NCBI RefSeq assembly: GCF_018130385.1
Contig: NZ_JAFCLU010000012.1
Coordinates: 1-64,000 of the forward strand
DNA: 64,000 nucleotides
Direction: 5' to 3'
Source: Bradyrhizobium sp. AUGA SZCCT0283
GTDB taxonomy: Bacteria > Pseudomonadota > Alphaproteobacteria > Rhizobiales > Xanthobacteraceae
The position numbers were made by a program, and so were the translations under genes. Below the pieces are notes generated by a model. The model ran no database searches. It worked only from the letters and a program-made list of their open reading frames with translations, and had not been told where the DNA came from. Below are positions 42,610-51,037 of the stretch, in pieces (the stretch's first letter is position 1; each line of letters starts with the position of its first letter).

Positions 42610-44727
42610 CTAGCCTTCGATCTTCGAAAAATCCGCAACCGCGCGGGTCGCCGCGCGGATCTCATTCAGGAGTTTTAGTCGGTTCTCGCGCACCTTGGGT
42701 TCATCGTCATTGACCTTGACCTTGTCGAAGAACGCATCGACTGCCGGCCGGAGCTTTGCCATCGCCCCCATCGCAGTAGCGAAATCTTCCTTGGCGACGG
42801 CGCTTCCGGCTTCGCTCTTGACCTGATCGATCGCCTTCGCGAGCGCTTTTTCCTCAGGCAACTCATACAGCCCGGCATCCGGCGCGCCGTCGAACGTGCG
42901 CTTGTCCTTCTTCTCCTCGATCGAGAGGATGTTACTCGCCCGCTTGGTCCCCGCAAGCAGGTTCTTGCCGTCGTCGGTGTCGAGGAACTTGCCGAGCGCC
43001 TCGACGCGGCGGACCACCAATAGCAGATCGTCCTGGCCGCCGAGCGAGAACACGGCATCGACGAGATCGTGCCGCGCGCCCTGGTCGCGGAGTTGGACCT
43101 TCAGGCGGTCGGCGAAGAAGGCGAGGAGATCCGACGGAAGCTCTTGGCTGTCGACGATCGCTTCCCTCGGGCGCTTGTCCAGCAAGCCACCCAGTGCTGA
43201 GGTAGCCACATTTAGGATCGGCAACCGAAGCGTATTCTCGACGATCAGCCTGATGACACCCAGCGCCGCCCGCCGCAACGCATATGGATCCTTGCTGCCC
43301 GTCGGCTTTTCATCGATCGCCCAGAAGCCAACCAGCGTGTCGATCTTGTCGGCCAGCGCGACCACGACACTCACCGGATCAGTCGGCACGCGATCGGCGG
43401 GACCTTGCGGCTTGTAATGCTCCTCGCTCGCCGCAGCGACGGAGGCGTCTTCGCCTTGCGCCAGCGCGTAGTATTTTCCCATCAAACCCTGCAATTCAGG
43501 GAATTCGCCGACGACTTCGGCGAGCAAATCAGCTTTCGCCAGATGTGCGGCGCGCTTGGCCTTTTCGACCTCAGCGCCGACCAGCGGCGCGATCTCGGCG
43601 GCCAGCCGCTCGATCCGCTTGATCCGCTCCGCCTGCGTGCCGAGCTTCTCGTGAAACACGATCTGCTCGAATTTCGGCAGGCGCGCTTCCAGTTTCGTCT
43701 TCAGGTCGGTCTCATAGAAGAATTTTGCGTCGCTCAACCGCGCACGGATCACGCGCTCGTTGCCGCCGATGATGGTCTTGCCATCGTCGGTGGCCTCGAT
43801 GTTGGCGGTAAGGATGAACTTGTTGGTCAGTTTGCCCGTCTTGGGATCCTTGACCACAAAGCATTTCTGGTTGTTGCGGATGGTGGCGCGGATCACCTCG
43901 TCCGGGATCGTGAGATACTCCTCGTCGAACGATCCCATCAGCGCGACCGGCCACTCCACGAGGCCGGCGACCTCGTCCAGCAACACCTGGTCCTCGACCA
44001 GTTCGAATCCCTGCGCAAACGCCAGTTGCTTGGCGTCGGTAACAATGGTGTCCTTGCGTCGCTCCGGATCGAGCACGACCTTCGCATCCAGAAGCTTGGC
44101 CTCATAGTCCTCAAAACGGCGCACGGCGATGGCTGATGGCGCCATGAAACGATGGCCGAACGTGGTCTGCCCGGCCTCGATGCCATCGACCGCGAACTTC
44201 ACGACGTCGGGCTCTTCGGTTTCGAGCCCAAAAGTCGCGATGATCGAATGCAGCGGCCGCACCCAGGAGAGCGAACCCGATTTGGCCGAACGTTCGCCCC
44301 AGCGCATCGATTTCGGCCACGGGAAGGTCCTGATGATGACAGGCAGAATCTCGGCGAGCACGTCGATCGTGGCGCGTCCCGGCTTTTCGATCAGCGCGAT
44401 GTAGAAATCGCCCTTCTTCGGGTCGGTTTGAATCTTGGCGTCTTCGATCCGGGCAAGGCCCGTAGCCTTCAAAAATCCCTGGATCGCGGCGTCAGGCCCG
44501 CCGACGCGCGGGCCGCGGCGTTCTTCCTTCAGGTCGGATTGCCGCGCCGGGATGCCGTGCACAGTGAGCGCCAGCCGCCGCGGCGTCGCGAATGCTTTTG
44601 CGCCCTCATAGACGAGGCCCTCGGCAACGAGCTTGTCGGTGACCATGCGGCGCAGATCGTCCGCCGCCTTGGCCTGCATGCGCGCGGGGATTTCCTCGGA
44701 AAACAGCTCCAGCAGAAGATCAGGCAT
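42610..44727 (-). CDS. glyS: Glycine-tRNA ligase beta subunit
   Basis: The beta chain of the alpha2beta2 glycyl-tRNA synthetase, responsible for tRNA recognition. The ~705-aa protein starts MPDLLLELFSEEIPARMQAK and contains GERSAKSGSLSWVRPLHSII, PDEVIRATIRNNQKCF, GGNERVIRARLSDAKFFYET and the HD-like region LADKIDTLVGFWAIDEKPTG; an anticodon-binding DALR-type domain is at the C-terminus. Its ATG overlaps the glyQ stop by one base (TGATG), indicating translational coupling that balances the subunits. The longer open frame upstream overlaps glyQ and is not used. Confidence 0.97.
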   Translation of the reverse strand: MPDLLLELFSEEIPARMQAKAADDLRRMVTDKLVAEGLVYEGAKAFATPRRLALTVHGIPARQSDLKEERRGPRVGGPDAAIQGFLKATGLARIEDAKIQTDPKKGDFYIALIEKPGRATIDVLAEILPVIIRTFPWPKSMRWGERSAKSGSLSWVRPLHSIIATFGLETEEPDVVKFAVDGIEAGQTTFGHRFMAPSAIAVRRFEDYEAKLLDAKVVLDPERRKDTIVTDAKQLAFAQGFELVEDQVLLDEVAGLVEWPVALMGSFDEEYLTIPDEVIRATIRNNQKCFVVKDPKTGKLTNKFILTANIEATDDGKTIIGGNERVIRARLSDAKFFYETDLKTKLEARLPKFEQIVFHEKLGTQAERIKRIERLAAEIAPLVGAEVEKAKRAAHLAKADLLAEVVGEFPELQGLMGKYYALAQGEDASVAAASEEHYKPQGPADRVPTDPVSVVVALADKIDTLVGFWAIDEKPTGSKDPYALRRAALGVIRLIVENTLRLPILNVATSALGGLLDKRPREAIVDSQELPSDLLAFFADRLKVQLRDQGARHDLVDAVFSLGGQDDLLLVVRRVEALGKFLDTDDGKNLLAGTKRASNILSIEEKKDKRTFDGAPDAGLYELPEEKALAKAIDQVKSEAGSAVAKEDFATAMGAMAKLRPAVDAFFDKVKVNDDEPKVRENRLKLLNEIRAATRAVADFSKIEG

Positions 44728-45674
44728 CAGACCGCCCTGCCCGCTTCGGTGTGAACCCAGGCCTCGCCGCAGGCTTTTGCCAGTTCGCGCACGCGCATGA
44801 TGTAGCTCTGCCGCTCGGTCACCGAGATCACGCCGCGCGCATCGAGCAGGTTGAAGACGTGGCTCGCCTTGATGCACTGGTCATAGGCCGGCAGCGCCAT
44901 CAGATGTTCCTTCTGATTGCCGCCCGACTTCAAGTTTTCTTGCCACCCGGCAGCGAGATATTTCCGGCAGGCGTCTTCCGCCATTTTGAACTGCTCGAAC
45001 AGCATCGCCGTGTCCGCGTGCTCGAAATTGTGCCGGGAGTATTCCTGCTCGGCCTGCAGGAAGACGTCGCCATAGGTGACCTTGTCGGCGCCGTCACGGC
45101 CATTAAAATTGAGATCGTAGACGCGGTCGACGCCCTGCACATACATCGCGAGACGCTCGAGCCCATAGGTGAGTTCGCCGGCAACGGGCGCGCATTCGAC
45201 GCCCGCGACCTGCTGGAAGTAAGTGAACTGGCTGACTTCCATGCCGTCGCACCAGCACTCCCAGCCCAGCCCCCACGCGCCGAGCGTCGGGCTTTCCCAA
45301 TCGTCCTCGACAAAGCGGATGTCGTGCAGGCTCGAATCGATGCCGATCGCGGCCAGCGACTTCAGATACAGGTCCTGAAGGTTCGGCGGCGACGGCTTCA
45401 TGATCACCTGAAACTGATAATAGTGCTGCAGCCGGTTGGGATTTTCGCCGTAGCGGCCGTCCTTGGGCCGCCGCGAGGGCTGCACATAGGCCGCGTTCCA
45501 GCGCTTGGGCCCGAGCGCCCGCAGCGTCGTCGCGGGATGGAACGTGCCGGCGCCCATTTCCATGTCGTAGGGCTGCAGGATCACGCAGCCCTGCTCCGCC
45601 CAAAACCGTTGCAGCGCGAGGATGAAGCCCTGGAACGAACGTTCCGGGCGCATATGGGCAGGAAGTGCATCCAT
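44727..45674 (-). CDS. glyQ: Glycine-tRNA ligase alpha subunit
   Basis: The catalytic alpha chain of tetrameric glycyl-tRNA synthetase. The 315-aa sequence carries FQGFILALQRFWAEQGCVIL, QPYDMEMGAGTFHPATTLRA, NPNRLQHYYQFQVIMKPSP, the class II motif region DDWESPTLGAWGLGWECWCD and ELTYGLERLAMYVQ. It is encoded immediately upstream of glyS. I see no glycine riboswitch in the short leader. Confidence 0.98.
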   Translation of the reverse strand: MDALPAHMRPERSFQGFILALQRFWAEQGCVILQPYDMEMGAGTFHPATTLRALGPKRWNAAYVQPSRRPKDGRYGENPNRLQHYYQFQVIMKPSPPNLQDLYLKSLAAIGIDSSLHDIRFVEDDWESPTLGAWGLGWECWCDGMEVSQFTYFQQVAGVECAPVAGELTYGLERLAMYVQGVDRVYDLNFNGRDGADKVTYGDVFLQAEQEYSRHNFEHADTAMLFEQFKMAEDACRKYLAAGWQENLKSGGNQKEHLMALPAYDQCIKASHVFNLLDARGVISVTERQSYIMRVRELAKACGEAWVHTEAGRAV

Positions 45675-45793
45675 CGGCAGAATCGGTCTCGCGAAGGGGG
45701 TTTAAGAGCGCGGGACCGTATCGACGCGGCGGCAGGGAATCAAGGCGGTGCCGGTGGTACGGCACCGCCCAATTGGTTGTTAAGCGGCTTGTC

Positions 45794-46006
45794 CTAACCC
45801 GGCCGATAAGCGCCGGTGACGGGGTCGCGGCGCAGCGTCGGAATATCAGCCGTCTGGGCGGCCTCGGCGACGCGTGCCAGGCGCGCCTCTTCCAGCTCCC
45901 TGTTGATGCGGACGGCGGTCTTGTAGGCCCATCGGACCACGGCGAGCCCACCCAGGGCACCCGCGAATGCGACTAGCGGCGGCATCGGTCGATCCTTGTC
46001 GTTCAC
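45794..46006 (-). CDS. Small conserved hypothetical protein
   Basis: A 70-aa protein with one hydrophobic segment near the N-terminus (LVAFAGALGGLAVVRWAY) followed by a basic/acidic helix (VRINRELEEARLARVAEAA) and a short extended tail (RRDPVTGAYRPG). This reads like a single-pass inner-membrane microprotein conserved near glyQS in Bradyrhizobium relatives. No function is known. Confidence 0.72.
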   Translation of the reverse strand: MNDKDRPMPPLVAFAGALGGLAVVRWAYKTAVRINRELEEARLARVAEAAQTADIPTLRRDPVTGAYRPG

Positions 46007-46106
46007 GTGTCAGCCCCCAATAGCTCGCATTGTCGCCCAAGCCGGCTTGCGCCGCAATTCCGCTTTTGGGTCTAAATGGCGCGGCCCGCTGACCTTGAGT
46101 TGACTG

Positions 46107-47018
46107 CTAGAACCCGAATTTGGCCCAAATCGCCCTTGTCTCCAGCGCCGAAATCAGGTCGTCCGGCAGTCCTCCGATACCGTCGAATGCGGCCAGCGAA
46201 CCCGCCCCCGGCGACCTCCGGCCCAACAGCCCCGCCAGCATCCCGCTTGCGGGCGCGATAACGGGCGTCAGCACCTTCTCGCCAAAGCGCTCGCGCAGCG
46301 TCGACCTGATATCGCCGATCTTGTCCGCAAGGCCCAACGACACCGACTTCTCGCCCGCCCAGTACTCGCCGGTGAACAGGACGTCCTCGGTTCCCTTGAG
46401 CCGCGCACCGCGGCTGCCTTTGACCAGCGCAATGAAGATGGCGTGGATCTCGCGCTGAAGCGCCTTCAGGCGCGCCACGTCATCGGGATCTTCGGGCAGG
46501 AACGGATCGAGCATCGCCTTGTGCTCGCCTGCCGTGTAAAGCCGCCGCTCGACGCCAATTCGCTTGATCAAGTCCTGAAAACCGAAACTGCCGCCGACCA
46601 CGCCGATCGAGCCGAGGATCGAGGACGGATCGCAAAAAATCTCGTCGCCCGCGCAGGCGATCATGTAGCCGCCGGATGCCGCGACATCCTCGACGAACAC
46701 CAGCACCGGCAGTTTCTTTTCCGCGGCAAGCTGCCTGATCCGCAGATAGATCTGACGCGATTGCACCGGCGAGCCGCCGGGCGAATTGATCACCAGCGCC
46801 ACCGCCTTGGCGTGTCTGGTGGCGAACGCGCGTTCGAGCGTCTTGGCGATGCCCGCCAGCGTCAGGCCCGGCCGCAACGGCGTCACCGCACCGATGACAC
46901 CCGACAGGCGCACCACCGGAACGACAGCGGCGTCGCGCCGGAATTTTGCCGGAATGAGTTGCTTCACCCTGTCAACGAGGTTCGGCAATTTCGCGCGATC
47001 ACTTATTTGTTCACTCAT
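46107..47018 (-). CDS. S49 family serine peptidase (SohB/SppA-like)
   Basis: A 303-aa signal-peptide-peptidase-type enzyme. The core shows VPVVRLSGVIG, AVALVINSPGGSPVQSRQIY (oxyanion region), the nucleophile in FVEDVAASGGYMIACAGDEI, SILGSIGVVGGSFGFQDLIK with the probable general-base lysine, and AGEHKAMLDPFLPE. A Ser-Lys dyad is expected. No N-terminal membrane segment is obvious, unlike SppA, so it may be cytoplasmic or peripheral as in shorter S49 peptidases. Transcribed alone on the minus strand. Confidence 0.9.
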   Translation of the reverse strand: MSEQISDRAKLPNLVDRVKQLIPAKFRRDAAVVPVVRLSGVIGAVTPLRPGLTLAGIAKTLERAFATRHAKAVALVINSPGGSPVQSRQIYLRIRQLAAEKKLPVLVFVEDVAASGGYMIACAGDEIFCDPSSILGSIGVVGGSFGFQDLIKRIGVERRLYTAGEHKAMLDPFLPEDPDDVARLKALQREIHAIFIALVKGSRGARLKGTEDVLFTGEYWAGEKSVSLGLADKIGDIRSTLRERFGEKVLTPVIAPASGMLAGLLGRRSPGAGSLAAFDGIGGLPDDLISALETRAIWAKFGF

Positions 47019-47141
47019 GCCGTTACCTCGAATTAACCATTTTTTATCGCACCACTGTCATTGCAAAGGCCGAAACGCGTTTTGGCTGGAAGCCTTTTGC
47101 ATTGCAGATGCCAAAGCTGCAATGGCGCAGCGGAGACTGAC

Positions 47142-47240
47142 ATGAAAATCTACCTGCTGATCCTGCTCATCGGCAGCCTTCTGGCCGCGATCCACTTTAC
47201 ATCGGCGCCAAAACAGCAGTCAGAGACGCTTCCGCAATAG
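47142..47240 (+). CDS. Possible 32-aa membrane microprotein
   Basis: A short frame MKIYLLILLIGSLLAAIHFT followed by a polar tail SAPKQQSETLPQ. GGAG lies 8 nt before the ATG. The composition (one hydrophobic helix, polar C-terminus) is what a leader or membrane microprotein looks like, and the start is well placed, but there is no homology evidence. Confidence 0.45.
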   Translation: MKIYLLILLIGSLLAAIHFTSAPKQQSETLPQ

Positions 47241-47275
47241 CGTCCTGTTCGAGGAATTGGGCGTGCGAGCCACTC

Positions 47276-48043
47276 TTAAGGGTTCGCGAGCGGCAAGTTC
47301 CCATTCCCGGCAAGAACCTCCTGCACCCTTTTGTTTGGCACGCCCTGCTCGTCATTGAGCAGCAGGGCGGGATGGATTTGCGTCGGCGCCCGCCCACCCT
47401 TGGTGGCGCGAACCAGGATGCGATTGGCAGGCCCCCGCGCGTCGCCGTGAACCGGCAGGACCTGCAAGCTCCCGAAACCGTGATCGAGCGCCGAGAGCAC
47501 CTCGGCAATTCCATCGGCGCGCCAGATCAGCGTCAGCGCGCCCCTCGATTTGAGAATGCGCCGCGCCGCGTGAACCCATTTCGAGAGCGTCGTTGCGGTC
47601 GCCATGTGCGCGATCCCGCGCGCCGTGTCCGGCGAGACGCGATGCCGCGCGGGATCGTTGAAGGGCGGGTTCATCAGCACCGCATCGACGCTATCAGGAG
47701 CCAATCCGGCAGCGGCAAAGGCTGCGGCATCGGCTTCCACATCGAGCACGATCACGTCAGCTTGAATCGCATTGGCATCCGCATTGGCGCGCGCAAGCCC
47801 CGCCAGCGCGGCATCGATCTCGACCAGGACCAGATCGATGCCGGTCACGCGCCTGGCAACCGCCAGGCCCGCGACCCCGACGCCGGCGCCGAGATCGGCG
47901 ACACGATCGCCCGGACGGGCCGCGGTTGCCGCCGCCAGCAGCACCGCATCGTGACCGGCGCGATGTCCCGATTTCAGTTGCTTCAGACGCAATTGCCCGC
48001 CGAGAAACGTATCCTCGGTGAGTTCGAGGACGGGATCAATCAT
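47276..48043 (-). CDS. N6-adenine methyltransferase, TrmN6-like
   Basis: A 255-aa methyltransferase. The opening TEDTFLGGQLRLKQLKSGHR is the TrmN6/YfiC-type N-terminus; motif I is DRVADLGAGVGVAGLAVA and the catalytic motif IV is VDAVLMNPPFND, the NPPF form of N6-adenine enzymes. By family it modifies A37 of tRNA-Val, but substrate is not proven. Its ATG overlaps the end of the upstream DUF2007 gene by 8 nt (ATGATTGA), so the two are coupled. Confidence 0.88.
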   Translation of the reverse strand: MIDPVLELTEDTFLGGQLRLKQLKSGHRAGHDAVLLAAATAARPGDRVADLGAGVGVAGLAVARRVTGIDLVLVEIDAALAGLARANADANAIQADVIVLDVEADAAAFAAAGLAPDSVDAVLMNPPFNDPARHRVSPDTARGIAHMATATTLSKWVHAARRILKSRGALTLIWRADGIAEVLSALDHGFGSLQVLPVHGDARGPANRILVRATKGGRAPTQIHPALLLNDEQGVPNKRVQEVLAGNGNLPLANP

Positions 48044-48263
48044 CGGGGCGCAATTCGTGAGCCAGGCCCGCCTCCGCCAGCAACTGGCGGGCCGCGCGAT
48101 TGTCGTCCTCATGAACCAAGATACGGCGCGGCAGGATGCCGAGCGATCCCTCGATGACGCTCATGTTCTGGTCCAGCACGAGATGATGGATATTGGCGCC
48201 GTCGAGCAGCGCGCCGACCGCGGAAACCAGCACAATATCATTGGTCCTGACCAATTCCCGCAC
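48036..48263 (-). CDS. DUF2007 domain protein
   Basis: A 75-aa protein, MRELVRTNDIVLVSAVGALL then DGANIHHLVLDQNMSVIEGS and LGILPRRILVHEDD: the DUF2007 (putative signal transducing) fold. It starts at GTG (48263) with AAGGAG eight bases upstream. Its last codons overlap the methyltransferase start. The family is often a metal- or small-ligand-related module; function unproven. It is divergent from the polyprenyl synthase gene. Confidence 0.88.
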   Translation of the reverse strand: MRELVRTNDIVLVSAVGALLDGANIHHLVLDQNMSVIEGSLGILPRRILVHEDDNRAARQLLAEAGLAHELRPDD

Positions 48264-48396
48264 GTGACGCTCTCCTTTTCGCCCGGGTGCGGCGATGGCA
48301 TCGGGCCTGTCAACCGCTTCGTGCCCTTGCCGCCTTAGCCGGCACTTTCTATTGTAGAATAAGGATAGTGCGAATTGGCCAAAATTGGAGACCCGT

Positions 48397-49407
48397 GTGG
48401 CGGTTATTGTACCCTTCGAGAGCCCGTCGAACGCTTCGATAGATGCGCTGGTCGGGCTCGTTGCCGCCGACATGGAGCGGGTCAACGCCACGATCCTGTC
48501 GCGGACGGGGTCGGAAGTCACCATGATTCCCGAGGTCGCCAACCACCTGATCTCGTCCGGTGGCAAGCGTCTCCGCCCGATGCTGACGCTGGCGATGGCA
48601 AGCCTCACCGGCTATTCCGGCGACGGCCATATCAAGCTCGCCGCCTCCGTTGAGTTCATGCACACCGCGACCCTGCTGCATGACGACGTGGTCGACGAGA
48701 GCGAACTGCGCCGCGGCAAACTGTCGGCGCGGATGCTGTGGGGCAATGAAGCGAGCGTGCTGGTAGGCGACTTCCTGCTCGGCCAGGCTTTTCGCATGAT
48801 GGTCGAGGTCGGCTCGCTGCGGGCGCTGGACATTCTCTCGTCCGCCGCGGCCACCATCGCCGAAGGCGAAGTGATGCAGCTTGCGGCGGCCAAAAACACC
48901 GCGACCACCGAGGACGAATACCTCGCCGTGATCCGTGGCAAGACCGCCGAACTGTTCGCCGCCGCCTGCGAGGTTGGACCGGTGATCGCCAACCGGCCGA
49001 AGGCCGAGCAGACCGCGTGCCGCTCGGTCGGCATGAATCTCGGCATCGCATTCCAGCTCGTCGACGACGTGCTGGACTATGGCGGCAAGGCCGCGAAACT
49101 CGGCAAGAACATCGGCGACGATTTCCGCGAGGGGAAGATCACGCTGCCGGTGGTGCTGGCATTCCGCCGCGGCAATGACACCGAGCGCAAGTTCTGGATC
49201 AAGGCGCTGGAACGCGGCGAGATCGGCGACAGCGATCTCGATCATGCCATCGGCCTGATGACCAAGCACCGCGCGCTGGAAGACACGATCAGCCGTGCCC
49301 AGCATTACGGCGCGATGGCGGTCGACGCGCTGGCGCTGTTCCCGGCCTCGCCCATGAAGACCGCGCTCGAGCAGGTCGTGGCGTTCTGCCTGGCGCGGTC
49401 GCATTGA
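48397..49407 (+). CDS. ispB: Long-chain polyprenyl diphosphate synthase
   Basis: It elongates farnesyl diphosphate with isopentenyl diphosphate to the C40-C50 side chain of ubiquinone. The 336-aa protein has the two aspartate-rich motifs LLHDDVVDESELRRGK (FARM) and FQLVDDVLDYGG (SARM), GGKRLRPMLTLA near the N-terminus and GKTAELFAAACEVG. Bradyrhizobia use ubiquinone-10, so decaprenyl is the likely product. GTG at 48397 with GGAG seven bases upstream is preferred. The stop overlaps the next gene's TTG start. Confidence 0.93.
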   Translation: MAVIVPFESPSNASIDALVGLVAADMERVNATILSRTGSEVTMIPEVANHLISSGGKRLRPMLTLAMASLTGYSGDGHIKLAASVEFMHTATLLHDDVVDESELRRGKLSARMLWGNEASVLVGDFLLGQAFRMMVEVGSLRALDILSSAAATIAEGEVMQLAAAKNTATTEDEYLAVIRGKTAELFAAACEVGPVIANRPKAEQTACRSVGMNLGIAFQLVDDVLDYGGKAAKLGKNIGDDFREGKITLPVVLAFRRGNDTERKFWIKALERGEIGDSDLDHAIGLMTKHRALEDTISRAQHYGAMAVDALALFPASPMKTALEQVVAFCLARSH

Positions 49408-50033
49408 GCGGCACCAATTTCACATTGTTTCTCCTGGCCGCGCTTGTCATCGCCGCCGTCCCCGGCCCCGGAATCCTTTACGTCGCCGCGAGGACGCTGT
49501 CGGGCGGCAAGCGAGCTGGCATCGCGTCGACGTTCGGAACGGCGCTCGGCGGGCTGGTGCATGTGATTGCGGGCGGGCTTGGCGTCTCGGCGATCATCCT
49601 TGCCAGTGCCGAACTCTTCGCCGCGCTCAAATTCGCCGGCGCGATCTATTTGATCTGGCTTGGCATCAGAACGTTTCGCGAGGCCCGTCATTTGCTGCCG
49701 GAACAGATCGCTCCGGTCGATTCGAAGCGGGCTTTTCGGGATGGCGTGCTCGTCGAAGCGCTCAATCCCAAGACGGCGGCCTTCTTTCTGGCCTTCATTC
49801 CGCAGTTCCTTGATCCCGCGGGCAGTTACCCTGCCCTCCAGTTCATGACACTGGGACTGGTCTCGGTCGCGCTCAACACGTTGGTCGATTTCATTGTGGT
49901 GCTGATGGCATCGACAGCGCACTCGAGCCTCGTGCGCCGGCCGCACCTGCTGCAACGCCTCAGGCAGGGCTCGGGGCTGTTCATCGCCGGCCTCGGTATT
50001 TCGCTGGCGCTGGCGCGGCGGCCGGCGAGTTAG
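49404..50033 (+). CDS. LysE/RhtB family exporter
   Basis: A 209-aa inner-membrane protein with six predicted helices. The N-terminal VIAAVPGPGILYVAARTLSG is the LysE/RhtB signature (PGPxxxxV), followed by GTALGGLVHVIAGGLGVSAI and FAGAIYLIWLGIRTF; the middle segment VEALNPKTAAFFLAFIPQF is also diagnostic. It should export an amino acid or related metabolite. It begins at TTG overlapping the ispB stop (TTGA), so the two are co-transcribed although metabolically unrelated. Confidence 0.9.
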   Translation: MSGTNFTLFLLAALVIAAVPGPGILYVAARTLSGGKRAGIASTFGTALGGLVHVIAGGLGVSAIILASAELFAALKFAGAIYLIWLGIRTFREARHLLPEQIAPVDSKRAFRDGVLVEALNPKTAAFFLAFIPQFLDPAGSYPALQFMTLGLVSVALNTLVDFIVVLMASTAHSSLVRRPHLLQRLRQGSGLFIAGLGISLALARRPAS

Positions 50034-50037
50034 GCCG

Positions 50038-50067
50038 TGGGCAAAGGCGCTCTTGCGCCGTGCACAC
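50038..50067. repeat. Short palindromic intergenic repeat (family E)
   Basis: GTGGGCAAAGGCGC-TCTT-GCGCCGTGCACAC, an imperfect hairpin with a GGCGC/GCGCC core, of a type common between genes in Bradyrhizobium. It lies between convergent lysE-like and ispE genes. Confidence 0.55.
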
Positions 50068-50125
50068 CATCAACACTCCGCCAGGAATGGTGGCCACACT
50101 GTCGCTTTGCCCTACAAAGAGATTC

Positions 50126-51010
50126 TCAGCTCAGCGTTCCCGCATGCACCCACCATCCGGGGTGATCGCGCCGGAGCTTTTCCGCCGCGCGCCCGGCTTC
50201 GGCGGTGTTCTCGTAGATAGCAAAGCAGGTGGCGCCGGATCCGGACATCCGCGCCAGCCAGGCGCCGTTGGTCGCATTGAGCGCCGAGATGACTTCACCG
50301 ATCACGGGCTGGACGCGCATGGCGGGCGCCTCCAGATCGTTGGAACTCGCGGCGAGCGCTTCGACCCAATCTTCGAGCGACGCCTTCTCGTCGGGCCAGC
50401 GGTCCTGCAGCAGCACGTCGGTTGCGCCGACCAGCAATTCGCCATTGCGCAGGCCGAGTGCGTTGAAAACGTCGCGGGTGGCGACGGGAACGCCGGGATT
50501 GACCATCACGCAGGGCATTTTCGGCAGACTGAGCGGCTGCAGCGTTTCGCCGACGCCGGTCATGACGCAGCCGCGCGACTTGACGCAGACCGGCACATCG
50601 GCGCCGGTCAGTTGCGCGACCTCGATGATGCGGGGATCGTCGAACGCGAGCCCGTTCAACTGCGAAAGCAGCCGCAGCGCGGCTGCGGCATCGGCCGAAC
50701 CTCCGCCAATTCCGGCCGCCACCGGCAAGACCTTGTCGAGCGAGAAACTGCCGGCCTTCATGCCCGGCACACGCTCGGCCAACAGACGCGCAGCCTTCAG
50801 CACCAGATTGTCTGACGTCTCGCCGCAGGCCTGCGCCAGCGGTCCCGCCATCTTCAAATCCAGATCCGAACCCGGCGACAGCGTCAGCCGGTCGGCGCAA
50901 TCGGCGAACGCCACCACGCTTTCGAGATCGTGATAGCCATCCGCACGGCGGCCATTCACCCGCAAGGTCAGGTTGACCTTGGCGCGCCCCTCATCACTCA
51001 ATACCGGCAT
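50126..51010 (-). CDS. ispE: 4-diphosphocytidyl-2-C-methyl-D-erythritol kinase
   Basis: The fourth enzyme of the MEP isoprenoid pathway, phosphorylating CDP-methylerythritol at the 2-hydroxyl. The 294-aa GHMP kinase shows AKVNLTLRVNGRRADGYHDL at the N-terminus (catalytic lysine, CDP-ME contacts), the GHMP glycine loop PVAAGIGGGSADAAAALR (97-113), TGADVPVC (catalytic Asp) and the C-terminal MSGSGATCFAIY. It is co-oriented with the upstream TPR gene (27 nt gap). It completes an isoprenoid link with the polyprenyl synthase gene nearby. Confidence 0.96.
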   Translation of the reverse strand: MPVLSDEGRAKVNLTLRVNGRRADGYHDLESVVAFADCADRLTLSPGSDLDLKMAGPLAQACGETSDNLVLKAARLLAERVPGMKAGSFSLDKVLPVAAGIGGGSADAAAALRLLSQLNGLAFDDPRIIEVAQLTGADVPVCVKSRGCVMTGVGETLQPLSLPKMPCVMVNPGVPVATRDVFNALGLRNGELLVGATDVLLQDRWPDEKASLEDWVEALAASSNDLEAPAMRVQPVIGEVISALNATNGAWLARMSGSGATCFAIYENTAEAGRAAEKLRRDHPGWWVHAGTLS

Positions 51011-51037
51011 TGCCGAACAGCCCCCAAAGTCCTCGCC

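Noticed and set aside
45675..45793. Glycine riboswitch upstream of glyQ
   Set aside because: The leader is short and shows none of the conserved aptamer elements.
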